Source: Proteles cristata cristata (taxonomy: Eukaryota > Chordata > Mammalia > Carnivora > Hyaenidae). Taken from it: 64,000 nt of DNA. Position numbers and translations under genes: made by a program. The notes beneath the pieces were generated by a model that was given only the letters and a program-made list of their open reading frames with translations, had not been told where the DNA came from and made no database searches. The stretch lies in the NCBI GenBank assembly GCA_017311185.1, contig JAESUZ010003182.1:425987-489986 (forward strand), written 5' to 3'. Positions 1-11,319 of this stretch are shown in pieces. Numbering within the stretch: the first letter of the stretch is position 1; every line of letters begins with the position of its first letter.

Positions 1-774
1 ATTTGCACGGGTGGCCGAAATTCAGAAAGTCTGTCACTGACAAAGCATCTGACTCTGGGTGCCATGGGGCCCCTTTTGCCATGAATCCCCATGGGGTCCT
101 TGGGGTGAACCTGTCCTCCCCCTTGACCAGTTGTGGGGAGCAGACCGTGGCACTGGTGGAGATGAGGCCCATGCAAAGCTGGTTCGCTCTTCTGAGAAAA
201 GCAGAGACGTCACACAGCCTCATCCCAGAGGCTCTGACAGGTCCAGAGATGACTGGAAAGAAGTGACCCAAATTGCAAAAGAAAATGGAGACAGAGGAAG
301 GGAGCATGAGAAAGAGAGAAAGAACGAGGGAGAGGGAAGGAGGGAAAGAGGGGGGTTGGGGAGGGCGGGAGGGAGGGACATATGGATGGACAGATATACA
401 GGCACTACTAGCCTTGGGCAGGTCTTCAAGACCTGTGACCATACGTAAAGGGAATCAAACCAATGCCCTAGATCTGTGTCTACTTAATAACAGCCACCTT
501 CAGGGGTGCAACATGGGGAATAAGTGAATAATTTCCCAAAGGATACCATGGATGGCTTCGTCACCATCATCACCATTATTACTGACGTTGTCATAATCAT
601 CAAGGTGTAATTTACATATGGTGACGTTTACCCATCTGAAGCGCGTGGTCTGATCGGCTTTAACAAATGAGTTCGCCAGTGTAAGCCACCCCTCTATCAT
701 GATGCAGGGTTTTCCCATCACCTCAGAAAGGTTCCCTGTGCCTCCTTCTAGTCAGTCCCTGTCCTGCAGGCAAC
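1..774. other. Unassigned intronic sequence with a polypurine tract
   Basis: No exon or recognised transposon. About 290-375 is almost pure purine on the plus strand (runs of gagaaagag and gggagg). 540-600 is a simple tcatcaccat-rich patch. Confidence 0.6.
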
Positions 775-793
775 CACTATTCTGCTTTCTAAA

Positions 794-997
794 TTTCTTT
801 TTTAATCTTTAATTTTGAGAGAGAGAGAGAGTGTGTGTGAGTGGCGAGGGGCAGAGAGAGAGGGAGACACAGGGTCTGAAGCAGGATCCCGGCTCCGAAC
901 TGTCAGCAGAGAGCCTGACGCAAGGCTCAAACCGTGAGATCGTGACCTGAGCCAAAGTCAGATGCTTAACCGACTGAGACACCCAGGCTCCCCAACC
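794..997 (-). mobile_element. Carnivore tRNA-derived SINE (SINEC, felid type)
   Basis: Minus-strand copy: A/T-rich tail at 794, tRNA-related head at 997 (reverse of the ggctcagtcggtt head). Flanked by a 19-bp imperfect target duplication (cactattctgctttctaaa at 775-793; cactagtctgccttctaaa at 998-1016). Confidence 0.92.
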
Positions 998-1018
998 CAC
1001 TAGTCTGCCTTCTAAAAT

Positions 1019-1460
1019 CATAGATTAGATTTGCTTCTTCTTGAAAGTCATAAAGTGGAATCATGCAGCGTGTATTTTTTTCTTTTTTTTTTACTCCCTT
1101 TAGTGAGCACATTTTTTGAGATTCATCCACATTGTTGCAAATTTCGGTAGTTCCTTCTCTTTGATGGCTGAGCAATATTCCACCACAGGAATAAACTATA
1201 GTCTGTTTATCTGTTCACCCACTGATATTCCACCACAGGAATAAACTATAGTCTGTTTATCTGTTCACCCACTGTGAACTCCTAGGCTGTATTCAGGCTT
1301 TGGCTTTTGTGCAAAGGTTGCTATAATCACTTGCATATATGGTATAGGCATCTTTTTGTGTTTTTCTTGGATAAATATCTGGGAGTGGGCTCGCTGGGTC
1401 CTACAGTGCGTGTGAGTAACTTCATAAGGAGCTGCCACTCTCGTTTTCCAAAGTGCTTTT
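1019..1460 (-). mobile_element. Old LINE-1 fragment (ORF2 3' region, antisense)
   Basis: Resembles the standard antisense L1 ORF2 end: phrases for a gaatcatgcag motif, attcatccacattgttgcaa, ggctgagcaatattcca and ataaatatctgggagtgggc in the expected order. Heavily decayed, no open frame. It contains an exact 50-bp tandem duplication (1175-1224 and 1225-1274). Confidence 0.8.
1175..1274. repeat. Exact 50-bp tandem duplication
   Basis: Two head-to-tail copies, 1175-1224 and 1225-1274, starting atattccaccacagg and ending cacccactg, without mismatches. It lies in the old L1 fragment, so the duplication is much younger than its host element. Confidence 0.97.
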
Positions 1461-2454
1461 ACTCTTGAACTAGGAGAGAGTAACAAGTAGGGAGGGGCTA
1501 CAGGTTGCTGACTTGCCATCAGGCGTTGCTGCGGCTGAGTGGAGTGGGGGAGGGGGTGATGCAGGAAGCCGGTATGTGCTTCACAGTGAGCAGGTGCTAA
1601 AGCCTCTTTAACCAACGCAAGGTCCCCAATGTGGGGCTCAGATCATTACACAACCCAGCAGATTTGGAAATGCTTCTTGAGCAATGCCCGGGACCAGGCT
1701 GTCACTGAGTCACAAAGCTGCTCCCAGCCAGGGTGGGATCGAGACTTTAGAAGCCCCAACACTGAAAAGATACGGAGTATGGAACTCAACATAGGACTAA
1801 ACTCTGAGACCAGGTAAAGGAAATCCAATAGGATTCTCATTTTCCCGGGATGAATTTTTTCAGTGCTTTTATTTTTTGGTGAAGTATCAAACACAAAATC
1901 CTTCCCCCCACCCGGGTCCTCATTTTGGGGTGCCCCTGAGTCTTCCCAGGGTGACTCAGCACAGATCAAGGTGGGTTTTCCATACGTGGTCACTGCAGGA
2001 CACTCAGAAATGCAACCAGATACATGGGGTCCCAACCCCAAAGAGTTTGCCTCCTTGTTTTCACTGCAAAGGGAAACAATTTTGGTCTCTGTCAATTCTA
2101 CCTGAGGCTGTAACACCTCGGGGCAAGTCCCAAGGGCCATGCTTGCAGTCCTAGGGGACACTCACACCCACCCACCAATGGCCCACAGGGGGCTGGGCAC
2201 ACATGCCCAGAGTCAGAGAACATGCCCGTTCTCAGTTGGGGGAAGCCCCGCTCCAGAAGGCCCTTGGAAATACGGGGAGGGGGGCTGACCTTGACTGCCA
2301 CAGTAACTGAGCCAAAGGGCTACAGATGTGAACAACAATGACCTGGAAACTCCTACAAGGTAAAACTGTCCCTCCCAAAATGCCAACAGGGCCTTTGCTG
2401 AGAAAATCCATCATCTGGAAACAGAAGAGTTGATTCCAAACCTCATTTGGAATT
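1461..2454. other. Unassigned intronic sequence
   Basis: No exon, RNA gene or clear transposon seen. Open frames here lack any recognisable family and overlap one another on both strands. Confidence 0.6.
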
Positions 2455-2469
2455 TGAGACTAACTTTTA

Positions 2470-2690
2470 ATTTTTTTTTTTTTATGTTTTATTTTATTTC
2501 TAGGAGAGAGAGAGAGACAGTGTGAACAGGGGAGGGTCAGAGAGAGAGGGAGTCACAGACTTGAAACAGGCTCCAGGCTCTGAGCTGGCAGTCAGCACAG
2601 AGCCCGACGCGGGGCTCGAACCCACGAACTGCGAGATCATGACCTAAGCGAAAGTCGGACGCTTAACCGACTAAGCCACCCAGGCGCCCC
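2470..2690 (-). mobile_element. Carnivore SINE, minus strand, with target duplication
   Basis: T-rich tail from 2470, head ends ...ccacccaggcgcccc at 2690. Perfect 15-bp target duplication tgagactaactttta at 2455-2469 and 2691-2705. A relatively young copy, with the gatcatgacctaagcgaaagtcgg variant shared with the elements at 51015, 55741 and 55996. Confidence 0.96.
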
Positions 2691-2720
2691 TGAGACTAAC
2701 TTTTAGAACACCTCTTTTGG

Positions 2721-3650
2721 AGGGTTAATATCCAGAATCTATAAGGAACTCACCAAACTACACGCCCGAAAAACAAACAACCCAGTGAAGAAATGGGCAG
2801 AAGATATGAACAGACACTTCTCCAAAGAGGACATCCAGATGGCCAACAGACACATGAAACGATGCTCAGCATCCCTCCTCATCAGGGAAATACAAATCAA
2901 AACCACACTGAGATACCACCTCACGCCAGTCAGAGTGGCTAAAATGAGCCAATCAGAGAACTCTAGATGCTGGCGAGGATGTGGAGAAACGGGCACCCTC
3001 CTACACTGTTGGTGGGAATGTAAACTGGTACAGCCCCTCTGGAAAACAGTGTGGAGGGTCCTCAGGAAAGTAACAATAGAACTCCCCTGTGACCCAGCAA
3101 TAGCACTGCTAGGAATTTACCCAAGGGATACAGGAGTGCTGATACATAGGGGCACATGTACCCCAATGTTCATAGCAGCACTCTCCACAATAGCTAAAAC
3201 ATGGAAAGAGCCTAAGTGTCCATCAACAGATGAATGGATCAAGAAGATGTGGTTTATCTACACCATGGAATACTACATGGCAATGAGAAACAATGAAATC
3301 TGGCCTTGTGTAGCAACACGGATGGACCTTGAGGGTGTTATGCTGAGCGAAATAAGTCAGGCAGAGAAGGACAAACATCATATGTTTGCACGTATAGGAG
3401 GATTAGGAGGAACTTGACGGAGGACCAAGGGGGAGAAGAAGGGAGGAAATGGGGGAAGGGAGAGAGGCAAACCATGAGAGACTCTTGAATGCTGACAAAA
3501 CTGAGGACTGATGGGTGTGGGGGGGAGGGGGGTGGGCATGGAGGAGGGCACTTGTGGGGATGAGCACTGAGTGTTATGTGGAAACTAATTTGACAATAAA
3601 CTATTTGTAAAAAAAAAGTAAATACTTGATAATACTTGAAAAAAAAAAAA
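2721..3650 (+). mobile_element. 5'-truncated LINE-1 insertion (ORF2 C-terminus + 3'UTR)
   Basis: About 930 bp of L1 3' end bracketed by a perfect 16-bp target duplication agaacacctcttttgg (2705-2720 and 3651-3666), with an A-rich tail at the right. 2785-3417 is still open and matches the C-terminal cysteine-rich part of L1 ORF2 ([20 protein letters not shown], then the [13 protein letters not shown] motif). The endonuclease and reverse-transcriptase domains are absent, so it is a dead 5'-truncated copy. The 3'UTR has the G-rich run (3515-3535) and aataaa near 3595. It inserted next to the SINE at 2470-2690. Confidence 0.96.
2785..3417 (+). pseudogene. L1 ORF2 C-terminal remnant (not a host gene)
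   Basis: 210 residues remain open. They correspond to the extreme C-terminal part of the L1 ORF2 protein, after the reverse transcriptase domain, including the zinc-knuckle-like cysteines of CWRGCG...HCWWEC. Without the catalytic domains it cannot support retrotransposition. The open frame reflects the moderate age of the insertion, not selection. Confidence 0.9.
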
Positions 3651-3666
3651 AGAACACCTCTTTTGG

Positions 3667-4776
3667 TGTTCTTCATTTTGGTTGGTGACGAGGTAGGGCC
3701 TTTCTTCTTGTCTACTTTTCTCAGATACTGTTGATACAGAAAACAGGGAGACTGGAGAGGGTCCCGGCGTGGAGCGCCCCCTGGATCAATCAGCAGGGTA
3801 CGTGGGGGAAACTGCTCAAGGCACAAAGCTAATAGATATGAAAAAGAGGGAGGTATTTTGGGAATCCGGTCCAAAGCATAAATCTTGGATTTTGCCAAGA
3901 AAACAGCTCTTGGGCTCAAAGAATGTATCTTTCTTTATTCTTGCTCCAGTCATTCTCTTTGCATTAGAAAGGATCAGGGACTGTGGGAACCGGATCATTT
4001 CAGCAAAGTAAGAAATACTGACCCTTGGGATCAAGAAGCAACTTTCCCAGGGGCCAGGGTTGGGCCCCCAGGCTCTGGGACACAGTCTAGGGTTGTTCCT
4101 GACTAAACTTCCTTCCTACTGGTGCGGCCAGGACTCCTTTGCAGATGTGATCGGCTTACCAAGTGAGCAGACCAGTGGTTCATATTTGTGAAAATAGCAT
4201 CACGAAGGTGCTCATTCATTTGTTCATTTGTCCGTCTGTCATTCATTCGTTCATCCACCAACCATTTGTTACCAGCCCTCTGTGCCTGGCACCATGCGAG
4301 GAGCTGGAAGCACGAGGCTGGACTCAGTAGAAACTGTGCCCTTACCAGGCCTGGTGCCAGCTGCCCACGGATCATTACAGAACTGGCTGAGACCCGGTGG
4401 CCTCGCTCAGCAGCCAGCAGGCTCCAAGAGGAGACCAGACATGCAGATTGGCTAATGTGCAAGGTGAAGGTCATCGGTGGCTGAGGAGAGGAGGCCATTT
4501 GGTGCTAAGGATTAGGGAGGAGGGTGATGTCCGTGAGACAGGTGATCAGATAGCGGAGGCTGAGGCAAGCGGGGTGTGAGGTCCCAGATGTGAGGCTGCT
4601 GGAGCTCCGCCCCCTCCCCACTCCCCCTTGCTTGTGGTCAAGATTCTGCCAACACTGACAGAAAGGCAGCAGCTGTCATGACCTCTCAGGGGTCGAAATA
4701 CCCTCTCTCCCGGGACTCAGTAAGGCTCCATCTGCTGTATTCATTAAACACTCCTGACATCTGTAAAGATGATAAC
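3667..4776. other. Unassigned intronic sequence with an ancient-repeat patch
   Basis: Mostly unrecognised. Around 4205-4360 a cattcattcgttcatcc-type stretch followed by ccctctgtgcctggcacc looks like an ancient mammalian interspersed repeat. No exon signal. Confidence 0.5.
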
Positions 4777-4791
4777 AGTGGCAACCAGAGA

Positions 4792-4990
4792 GGGGCGCCT
4801 CGGTGGCTCAGTCAGTTAAGCATCCGACTTTGGCTCATGTCATGATCTCGTAGTTTGTGAGTTCGAGCCCTGTGTTGGGTGCTGCCAGCTCAGACCCTGG
4901 AGCCTGCTTTGGATTCTGTGTCTCTCTCTCTTTCTGCCCTTCTGCTGTTCACACTCTCTCTCTCAAAAATAAATAAACATTAAAAAAAGA
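4792..4990 (+). mobile_element. Carnivore SINE, plus strand
   Basis: Head ggggcgcctcggtggctcag, body gagcctgctttgg, tail caaaaataaataaacattaaaaaaa. Target duplication agtggcaaccagaga (4777-4791) versus agtggcaactggaga (4991-5005), two mismatches. Confidence 0.95.
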
Positions 4991-4991
4991 A

Positions 4992-7680
4992 GTGGCAACT
5001 GGAGAATGCAACGGAGAACCACCTGGCCTCAGTTTTGCTTTATCAAAGGAGCTGCTTTCTTTTCGGTCAAGAAATGCATCATTAAAAACTTATATTCGGG
5101 ACCTCTGCTTCCAGCCAAGATGCAGTACTAACAGGGCTGGATTTGCCCCCACGCCTACACACACACCTGAAGCATCTGAAAACATATTCCAAATATATAC
5201 ACCGATGGTTTTCAAAATAGCGGGACTCAAGGCAACAGAAGGCAGCGATCTGTGAAGAACAAGAAACAAAGAAGGGAGTTGGGGCCGCCCCAGCTGACTG
5301 CCCGAGAGGTTGCGAAGAGCGGTCCCGGAAGGGAGAAGCCAGCAGGGCCCAGACAACTGGGTAAGTCGGGGAGATGGAACTGAGAGTCCAGAGAGTGACC
5401 AAGACAGAGGCAATCTCTCCCAAAGGAACTTCCAGAAGAGGGGAGGAAGCTAATAGCATGTAAGGGAATCCACCAGGGAATGCAAAGTTACACGTGTGGC
5501 AAGCGCTTCAAAAGAGATGAAAAAGAGGTCAAGATGCCTGTGCGCCTTATGCAAGTGTCACAGAGAGCAGCAGCTGGGGACAGGGAGCTGCGAATGTGCC
5601 CATCTGAATGGTATTGAGGAGCCTGTACAGACCAAGGAGATTCCGGCGGGCTGGGGGCCCAGAGCCACAGAGGAGCCGTGTGAGGTCAGTGGGTCCCCAG
5701 GCGCTCTCCGTGCCCCGTGCCCTCCCTGTGTTGCTCTCGGGTTCTTGTGACCATCAGAGGAGATGGCGGAGGCAGGGCTCATGCGAGACACCAACGATCA
5801 TCTGTGGGGCGCCGATGCCAAGGCACACTCCCGGCCACGACGGGGCAGAGCTCACGGATATCCCCCTTCGTAAGTGGGGAGACTGAGGCCACACAGCCAG
5901 CAGAACAATCAAGATTTGAACCCAAGAGGCCTCGGACAGCCCTCACAGCCAACTCAACACACGTGTGATGGGGAACCTGCCGCTTCCGTCTCCTCACCAG
6001 CATATGCAGAAGGTGCCTGATGGACAGGAGGGAACTGAGCGGGGCATGAATGAACTAAAGAGGCAGCAAGAAGGGTGGAAAACAATCGGGTTTTGCAAGA
6101 TATTTTCCAGTGGGTCCTAGGAGAAGGGAGTTATAGCCATGTCCTTTGTTTTAACACGATTTTATCTATTGTGAGACCAAGTCTACCGATGTATTCGTGG
6201 CTTGATCTCTTGACCCTGAGTGTGGCCGCCTGGGGCGGCCAGCCACTCACCCTCATGGTTCCTGGTTTCTCGAGTAGAGCCTGAGTGCCAGCCTGAACGA
6301 TGGGTATTCGGGGGGCCTCTGGGGCTTCATCATACTTCTCCCCTAACTTTCAAATTCTTCGGTGACTCATAGCGAGGCTGCCGATGCAGTTTCCTGACCG
6401 AGCCTTCAGTGCCGAAATGTCAGCCCACTGAACTGGCCTTGATTGTGGTCGGGGAGATGCGCCCCGCTCCAAGGGACAGCCTCCTGGCACAGCTGGCCCT
6501 TGGGGGGTGGGGGGTCCCTTTCTGTACCACGCCCTCTCGCCCACAGGAAGGGGCTTGAGGACACTGTCCAGCCGTCTGGGACATCACACGGATCGGGCTG
6601 CGGAAGCCCTGGAGAGTGTTTACAAGCCATCCACCCTCCGCCCCTGCCTCAGCCTGCTCACCTAAGGCACCGCTGGTCTAAGCGGCCCGTGAGGATGACG
6701 AGGGGTCCGGGAGCTTTGTGCAAACATTCATGTGGCAGCAGAACCTATTTCATGAGCACTTTGGGCAAAGGAGGGCGCTGAGGCTCGTAAGAGGGGAGGA
6801 AGGGAGGAGCAGGTCCGTCCTCACACCTCGGCCCTGTCTTAGGTACTGCCCCTGGGGACCGCCAAGGACACGGGTTCTCAGAAGTTCCTTCGTGGCTGAC
6901 GGCCCGTTCCCTGCCTCTGCCTCGGTGTCCCCAGCCTTGCTGTGGAAGGAGGAGGTTCGGGTGGCCTCCTCCCCCACCCCCGCCCCCACACAGAGCCCAT
7001 TGTCTCCAGAGCACAAGGGGCCGACTCAGCCCACTGCCACCCATTCATGGGCACAGGGCATCCACGGAGAGGCCTGTGCCAGGGGCGTCCGCCCTCCCTT
7101 GCGGCCCAGCCTGGGTGTGGGGCCGCTCGCTCATCTCCTCCCCTGAGGGTGCCAGAGTGTGCGACCGGGCTTTACAACCATAGATACAAGATCAGACCTT
7201 GGCACTCCATGCAAACCTCTGAAATAAACGCCCATTTCTGGAGAGAAAAGTTTCTAGAGTTGCCTCTGATGAAAACAGGGAGCACATGCACCTCAGATTG
7301 GGGCGGGGGGTTGGGGGAGAGCTCCACCCCTTCTCTGCCGATGGGAATCTGGCTCAGGCTTTGGGTACGGTACAGACCCCCCCACCCCCACCCCGGAAGT
7401 CTTCCCAATTCTTCCCAGGAGGTGTGTTTTCCATGGACAGCGATTCCAGTCCTAACTGGTTCGGAGGTGTGCACACTCCACAGACCTGGCCAAAGACTCG
7501 AGAGAAGTCTGCGGGGGCTTCCCAAGTGGTCTGCTTGCTGTTAAGGGAGAAGCACGGAATGAAAAAGGCTTCTTTTTCTCGAGGACACTGCCATGTGCTT
7601 TTGTTCCCCTAAACAGAGCAGCTTTGAGGGGCCAAGGGTGCTGGGGTGCAGGATGGAGGGGTTGCCGTGTGAACTAGGGC
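4992..7680. other. Mostly unassigned intronic sequence
   Basis: Moderately GC-rich, no exon of PRIMA1 and no recognised transposon except a MIR-like patch (5765-5970: gggagactgaggccacacagc, then gatttgaacccaag). Long open frames on both strands are GC-rich chance frames without domains. Confidence 0.5.
5765..5970 (+). repeat. MIR fragment
   Basis: Contains the conserved MIR order: gggagactgaggc, cacacagc, gatttgaaccca. Confidence 0.6.
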
Positions 7681-7689
7681 AGCCATGTG

Positions 7690-8162
7690 GCTTCAAGGGG
7701 TAACACCTGAGCAGAGATTGGGATTTGGTAAGGGGGTTTTCATGCAGTTACCTGGGGGAGGCCCAAGCAAAGGCCCTGAGGTCAGCGGGGGCTTGGCATG
7801 TTTGAAGACCAGCAGGGAGGCCCGTGTGGGCGGGACGAAGCCGGCAAGGAGAAGACAGAGGAGACCAAAGGGTTTGGGCTTTTACACTGAGAAATGAGGT
7901 GCCAGTTATGGGTGTGAAAGGGGAGGTGGTTAGGTCTGACTTGCATGTTGGCTCAATCACTCCGTTTAGAGTGGACTCTGTGTGTGTGCACGCGCGTGTG
8001 TGTGCACACGCATGCACATGGTAGATTGGCAGAGTGTGGGAAGCTGCAAGGTCATTGCCAATAGCCCAGGACAGAGAGGACAATGACTCAGATGGGGGTC
8101 GGCAGGGGAGGTCGGGAGAAAGGGTGGATTCTGGATACTTCCTGAAGGTTGGGTGCATAGAA

Positions 8163-8213
<51 letters not shown>

Positions 8214-8300
8214 AAAGAGAGTCAGAGAAGAAGTAAATGTGACTGTAAGCAGGTGGAAGGAGGGAGCTGCCATCAACGATGGGAAGGCCAAGGCAGGGCA
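7690..8300 (-). repeat. L2 LINE fragment, antisense
   Basis: Reads as the reverse of L2: tgagcagagat, aaaggccctgaggtcagc, ttggcatgtttgaagaccagcagggaggcc, gggcttttacactgagaaatgag, gtggattctggatacttcctgaagg. Interrupted by the GT-rich tracts near 7980-8020 and 8164-8211. Confidence 0.65.
8164..8211. repeat. (TG)n microsatellite
   Basis: About 24 uninterrupted TG units. Confidence 0.99.
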
Positions 8301-10010
8301 GGCTGCTGGGTGTGCAGACTGGGAGTGAGGTCTGACGATCCCATCACACCCAAGGGTGTGAGTTCAGAACCAAGCCCTCAGCAGGAGTCACAAACCTGGG
8401 AGCTGTCAGCACCCAGCCCTGAGATCACCAAGAGCAGGAGCACAGACGGAGCCGAGAAGAGGGTCAGGCCTGAACTCTGGGGCCCCGCCATGTAAAGAGG
8501 CCAAGGACAGAGGAGGCTGGGAAGAGAGGCCAGCAAGGGTGGGCGGGGCCGGGGAGGCGCCCAAGGCGATGGGGAGTCCCGCAGCCGGGGGTCGGGGAAG
8601 GAGGAGGAGCAGGTGGCAGTCGGCTGTGTCCCCTGCAGCTGACGGATGGGTAAATGGACAGGACTGAGGGCCAACTGCTGGATGGAGCAACATGGAGGCC
8701 ACCGTTGACCACGCAGAGGCGGTTTTGGGGCATTGGTGGAGGAAGCCCGCGTGGGGCCATTTAAGAGAGGACGTGGGGAGAGGAAAAGGAAACAGCAATT
8801 ATGCACAGCTCGCTGGTGGAGTTTTGTTGCAAAGGGGAGCGGCAGCGCAGTCACAGCGCGGGGGACAGGTGGTGGCTCGGGAAGGATCTTAAGATGGGAC
8901 ATGGAATGTGTGTGTGCGCGCGCGCGCATGCGCGAGCGCGTGTGCATGCGCCTGTGCACATGAGTGTGTGCGGATGCTGGGTGTGAGCCGGAGAGGGTGC
9001 ACCCCCGTGCAGAGGCCACCGATGTGCAGGAGAGGTGAGAGGAGAGTGTCGGGGTGGGTGACCGGGTGGGGTCAGTAGCTGCTTCTTTCTTTCCTTCCAA
9101 CCATATCAGTTGTCTCAGCAAAGCGGGCGCAAGGTCAGCAGCTGAGTGAGAGTGGGGGAGGTGTTGGGTGTCCACGGGGCAAGGAAGGTGTGAGCTGGTG
9201 TTCTAGAGGGCAGGTGAGCAAATGGACTGGGGCAGGGAGGAGCATGGGAGGCGGTGGGCTTGAGGCTGTGAACCTGAGGTGAGTCCAGTCCAGGGCCGGT
9301 CTTTTCAGCCCCGCCACCTCCAGCTGCCAGGGACCGCGGAGGGCAGGATGGTTTCCCCCACGAGGTGTGATGAAGGGAGGGCCGGGCAGGGGATCTCGGT
9401 GCACCCAGGGCGTGCGTACAGCGCCCGACCGAAGGGGGAAATGGTTCGTGAAGGTGTCCAACTTTACTCGGGCAGGCGGTCAAGTTGGGATCTGAAGCCA
9501 GACATCTGGTCCCAGGGCCGACCTACCACCGCTACACAGACAGAAACAAGCACGCAGGTCCAGGCCTGGCTCCAGACTGCAGAAAGACACGCTCAGGACA
9601 AATTGAGACAGGGTCACACGGAGGGACTGATGACGTGCGTGGAGAGGGATTGTGGGTGTCCCCCTGGGCATCAGGGAAGCCTCTTTGAGGAGGGGATATT
9701 TCAGCGGAGCCCCACAAGGTGGGCAAGAGGGGCAGCCCTACAGAAAGGTCCTATGCGGGTTGGCCTGGGCCACCCGGGGAAGGAAAGGGGACACGGGCAG
9801 CTGGCACCCCGGCCCCTCTGCTCCCCCGGCCACAGCCCCGATGAGGGGCTCCGCGCCTTTCCATGTGCGACTCCCAGCCTGTTGCCTGAGCTCCACAGGA
9901 TGCTCACTTCTCTGATTTATTTCTTTCTGCCTGATGTGCTGGGCACAGAGCCCAGCGTGGTGGCAGTGTGGTGGCTTATCATCAAGGACACTGTTCTCGG
10001 GCCTGGCTCC
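8300..10010. other. GC-rich intronic sequence, partly L2-like
   Basis: 9640-9730 (catcagggaagcctctttgaggaggggatatttcagcgg) resembles antisense L2. The rest is not recognised. No PRIMA1 exon pattern found. Confidence 0.45.
8905..8975. repeat. Alternating TG/CG purine-pyrimidine tract
   Basis: tgtgtgtgcgcgcgcgcgcatgcgcg followed by gcgtgtgcatgcgcctgtgc and tgtgtgcgg: near-perfect purine-pyrimidine alternation over about 70 bp. Confidence 0.9.
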
Positions 10011-10115
10011 TGAGGGGGGCATTAAAAAAAACACCCCAATACATTATTAATCATTGTCTTCATCATTCCCGTGCCTAATTAGGAAAGAAAAATTATGAAT
10101 CGGTTTTGGCCTCCA
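10010..10115. promoter_or_regulatory. AT-rich block with homeodomain-type sites (candidate element)
   Basis: A sharp AT-rich, repeat-free island in GC-rich intron: acattattaatcattgtcttc, then gtgcctaattagg and aaaaattatgaatcgg. It has ATTAATCA and TAATTA cores. Function is inference only. Confidence 0.3.
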
Positions 10116-11110
10116 TGGCAGGGGCGGCCACAGCTTTTCCTCATGCGAGGGAACGATCTGGGCAGAGGTGGGGGCAGGAGGGAGAACAGCAGACCATTGC
10201 CCAGTGTCGTTAATTATGCTTCTGGTGGTGACTGCAGGATCCGCCCCCACCCCCCACCCCCACCACACACACCTTGTTCCTTGCCCAGCAGTGCTCCTTG
10301 TGAGGCTCCTTATGGCTGGGACTTGTTACTCAATGGCCCTCTTCATTTTTAGTAGCTGCAATCCATCCTTTCTCTGTTCCTTGCCTTTGAAAGGGACCCC
10401 ACCCCCCAGATCTGCCGGGCTCCTCTTCCCACCCAGGGCTACAGATGCACCGTTACCCAGAAGGTCCAGACCCTTCAGAATGCCGAGGAAGAGACAAGAT
10501 GGTGCCGCATCAGCGAAGCCCTGGGTGACCACCGGAGCCCAGCCTCAGTGTCCCGGCCCACCGTTTGCATGCCAGTCCACTCAGTCACTCGTATCTGCTA
10601 AAAGCCTTCTCTGTGTGGTGCCTGCATTGACTTAGGTACTGGGGATAAGAGGGTCAGCGAAACAGAACAGGGACCCTGCCCTCCTGATGCTTACAGTCTA
10701 GTGGAGAATGGACACGAATTCAGTAATCACCAAATAAATGCTTACAGCGATTCCTGTCTCCCCGAGGCTCTTCATTGTGCCGTGCCTTGGATACAGAGAG
10801 CAGGAAACCATCAAACAAAACATGGAGCCAGTGTAGGTTGACTGAGAATAATGGGCTTGTTTGTGAGAGGCTCATGACCTTGGGATAGGAAAAAGCTCCT
10901 GATGGGGTGTATTAACTGCTCAGCAGCGCCCGGTACCTACTTGATACTGAATATCAACTGAATTGATACTGAGTATCAGATGGTGAATTCTGTTCTTCCC
11001 TTCCAGAGGGTCCTTTATACATGACGGGACCTCAACAAGGCCTACCCAGGTAGAACCTTCTCCATCTAAACAGTTGTAAGCATGCTGAAGAGGGGTGCAG
11101 GACCAAATTG
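10115..11110. other. Unassigned intronic sequence with one ancient-repeat patch
   Basis: 10570-10740 (gtggtgcctgcattgacttaggtactggggata ... acagggaccctgccctcctgatgcttacagtctagtgg) is a well-known ancient mammalian repeat phrase, class uncertain. A C-rich run lies at 10240-10270. No gene. Confidence 0.5.
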
Positions 11111-11115
11111 GACCA

Positions 11116-11312
11116 ACGGTTGACGAACTCTGACCCCTAGGCCAAATCTGGCCCACCACCTGTTTTTGTAAATAAAGTTTTATTGGAACACAGACACACC
11201 CACATGTTGATATGTGGTCATGGCTGCTTTCTGGCTGCGGTGGAGATTGCATGGCTCTGCAGAGCCTAAATCATTTACTATCTGGCCTTTTACAGAAAAA
11301 AAATTTGTCCTT
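11116..11312 (+). mobile_element. hAT-Charlie-type non-autonomous DNA transposon fossil
   Basis: Ends resemble inverted repeats (gacccctaggccaaatctggccc at the left; ctatctggccttttacagaaaa at the right). Between them is the diagnostic phrase gtttttgtaaataaagttttattggaacacag. Exact family not assigned. Confidence 0.8.
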
Positions 11313-11319
11313 GTCTACC

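Noticed and set aside
2785..3417. 210-codon open frame as a possible host gene
   Set aside because: It is the C-terminal part of L1 ORF2 inside an insertion with perfect target duplications.
8378..9175. 265-codon open frame on the minus strand, proline/serine-rich
   Set aside because: It lies in GC-rich, CpG-variable sequence opposite microsatellite-like tracts, has no domain, overlaps other equally long frames and sits in intron 3 of PRIMA1.
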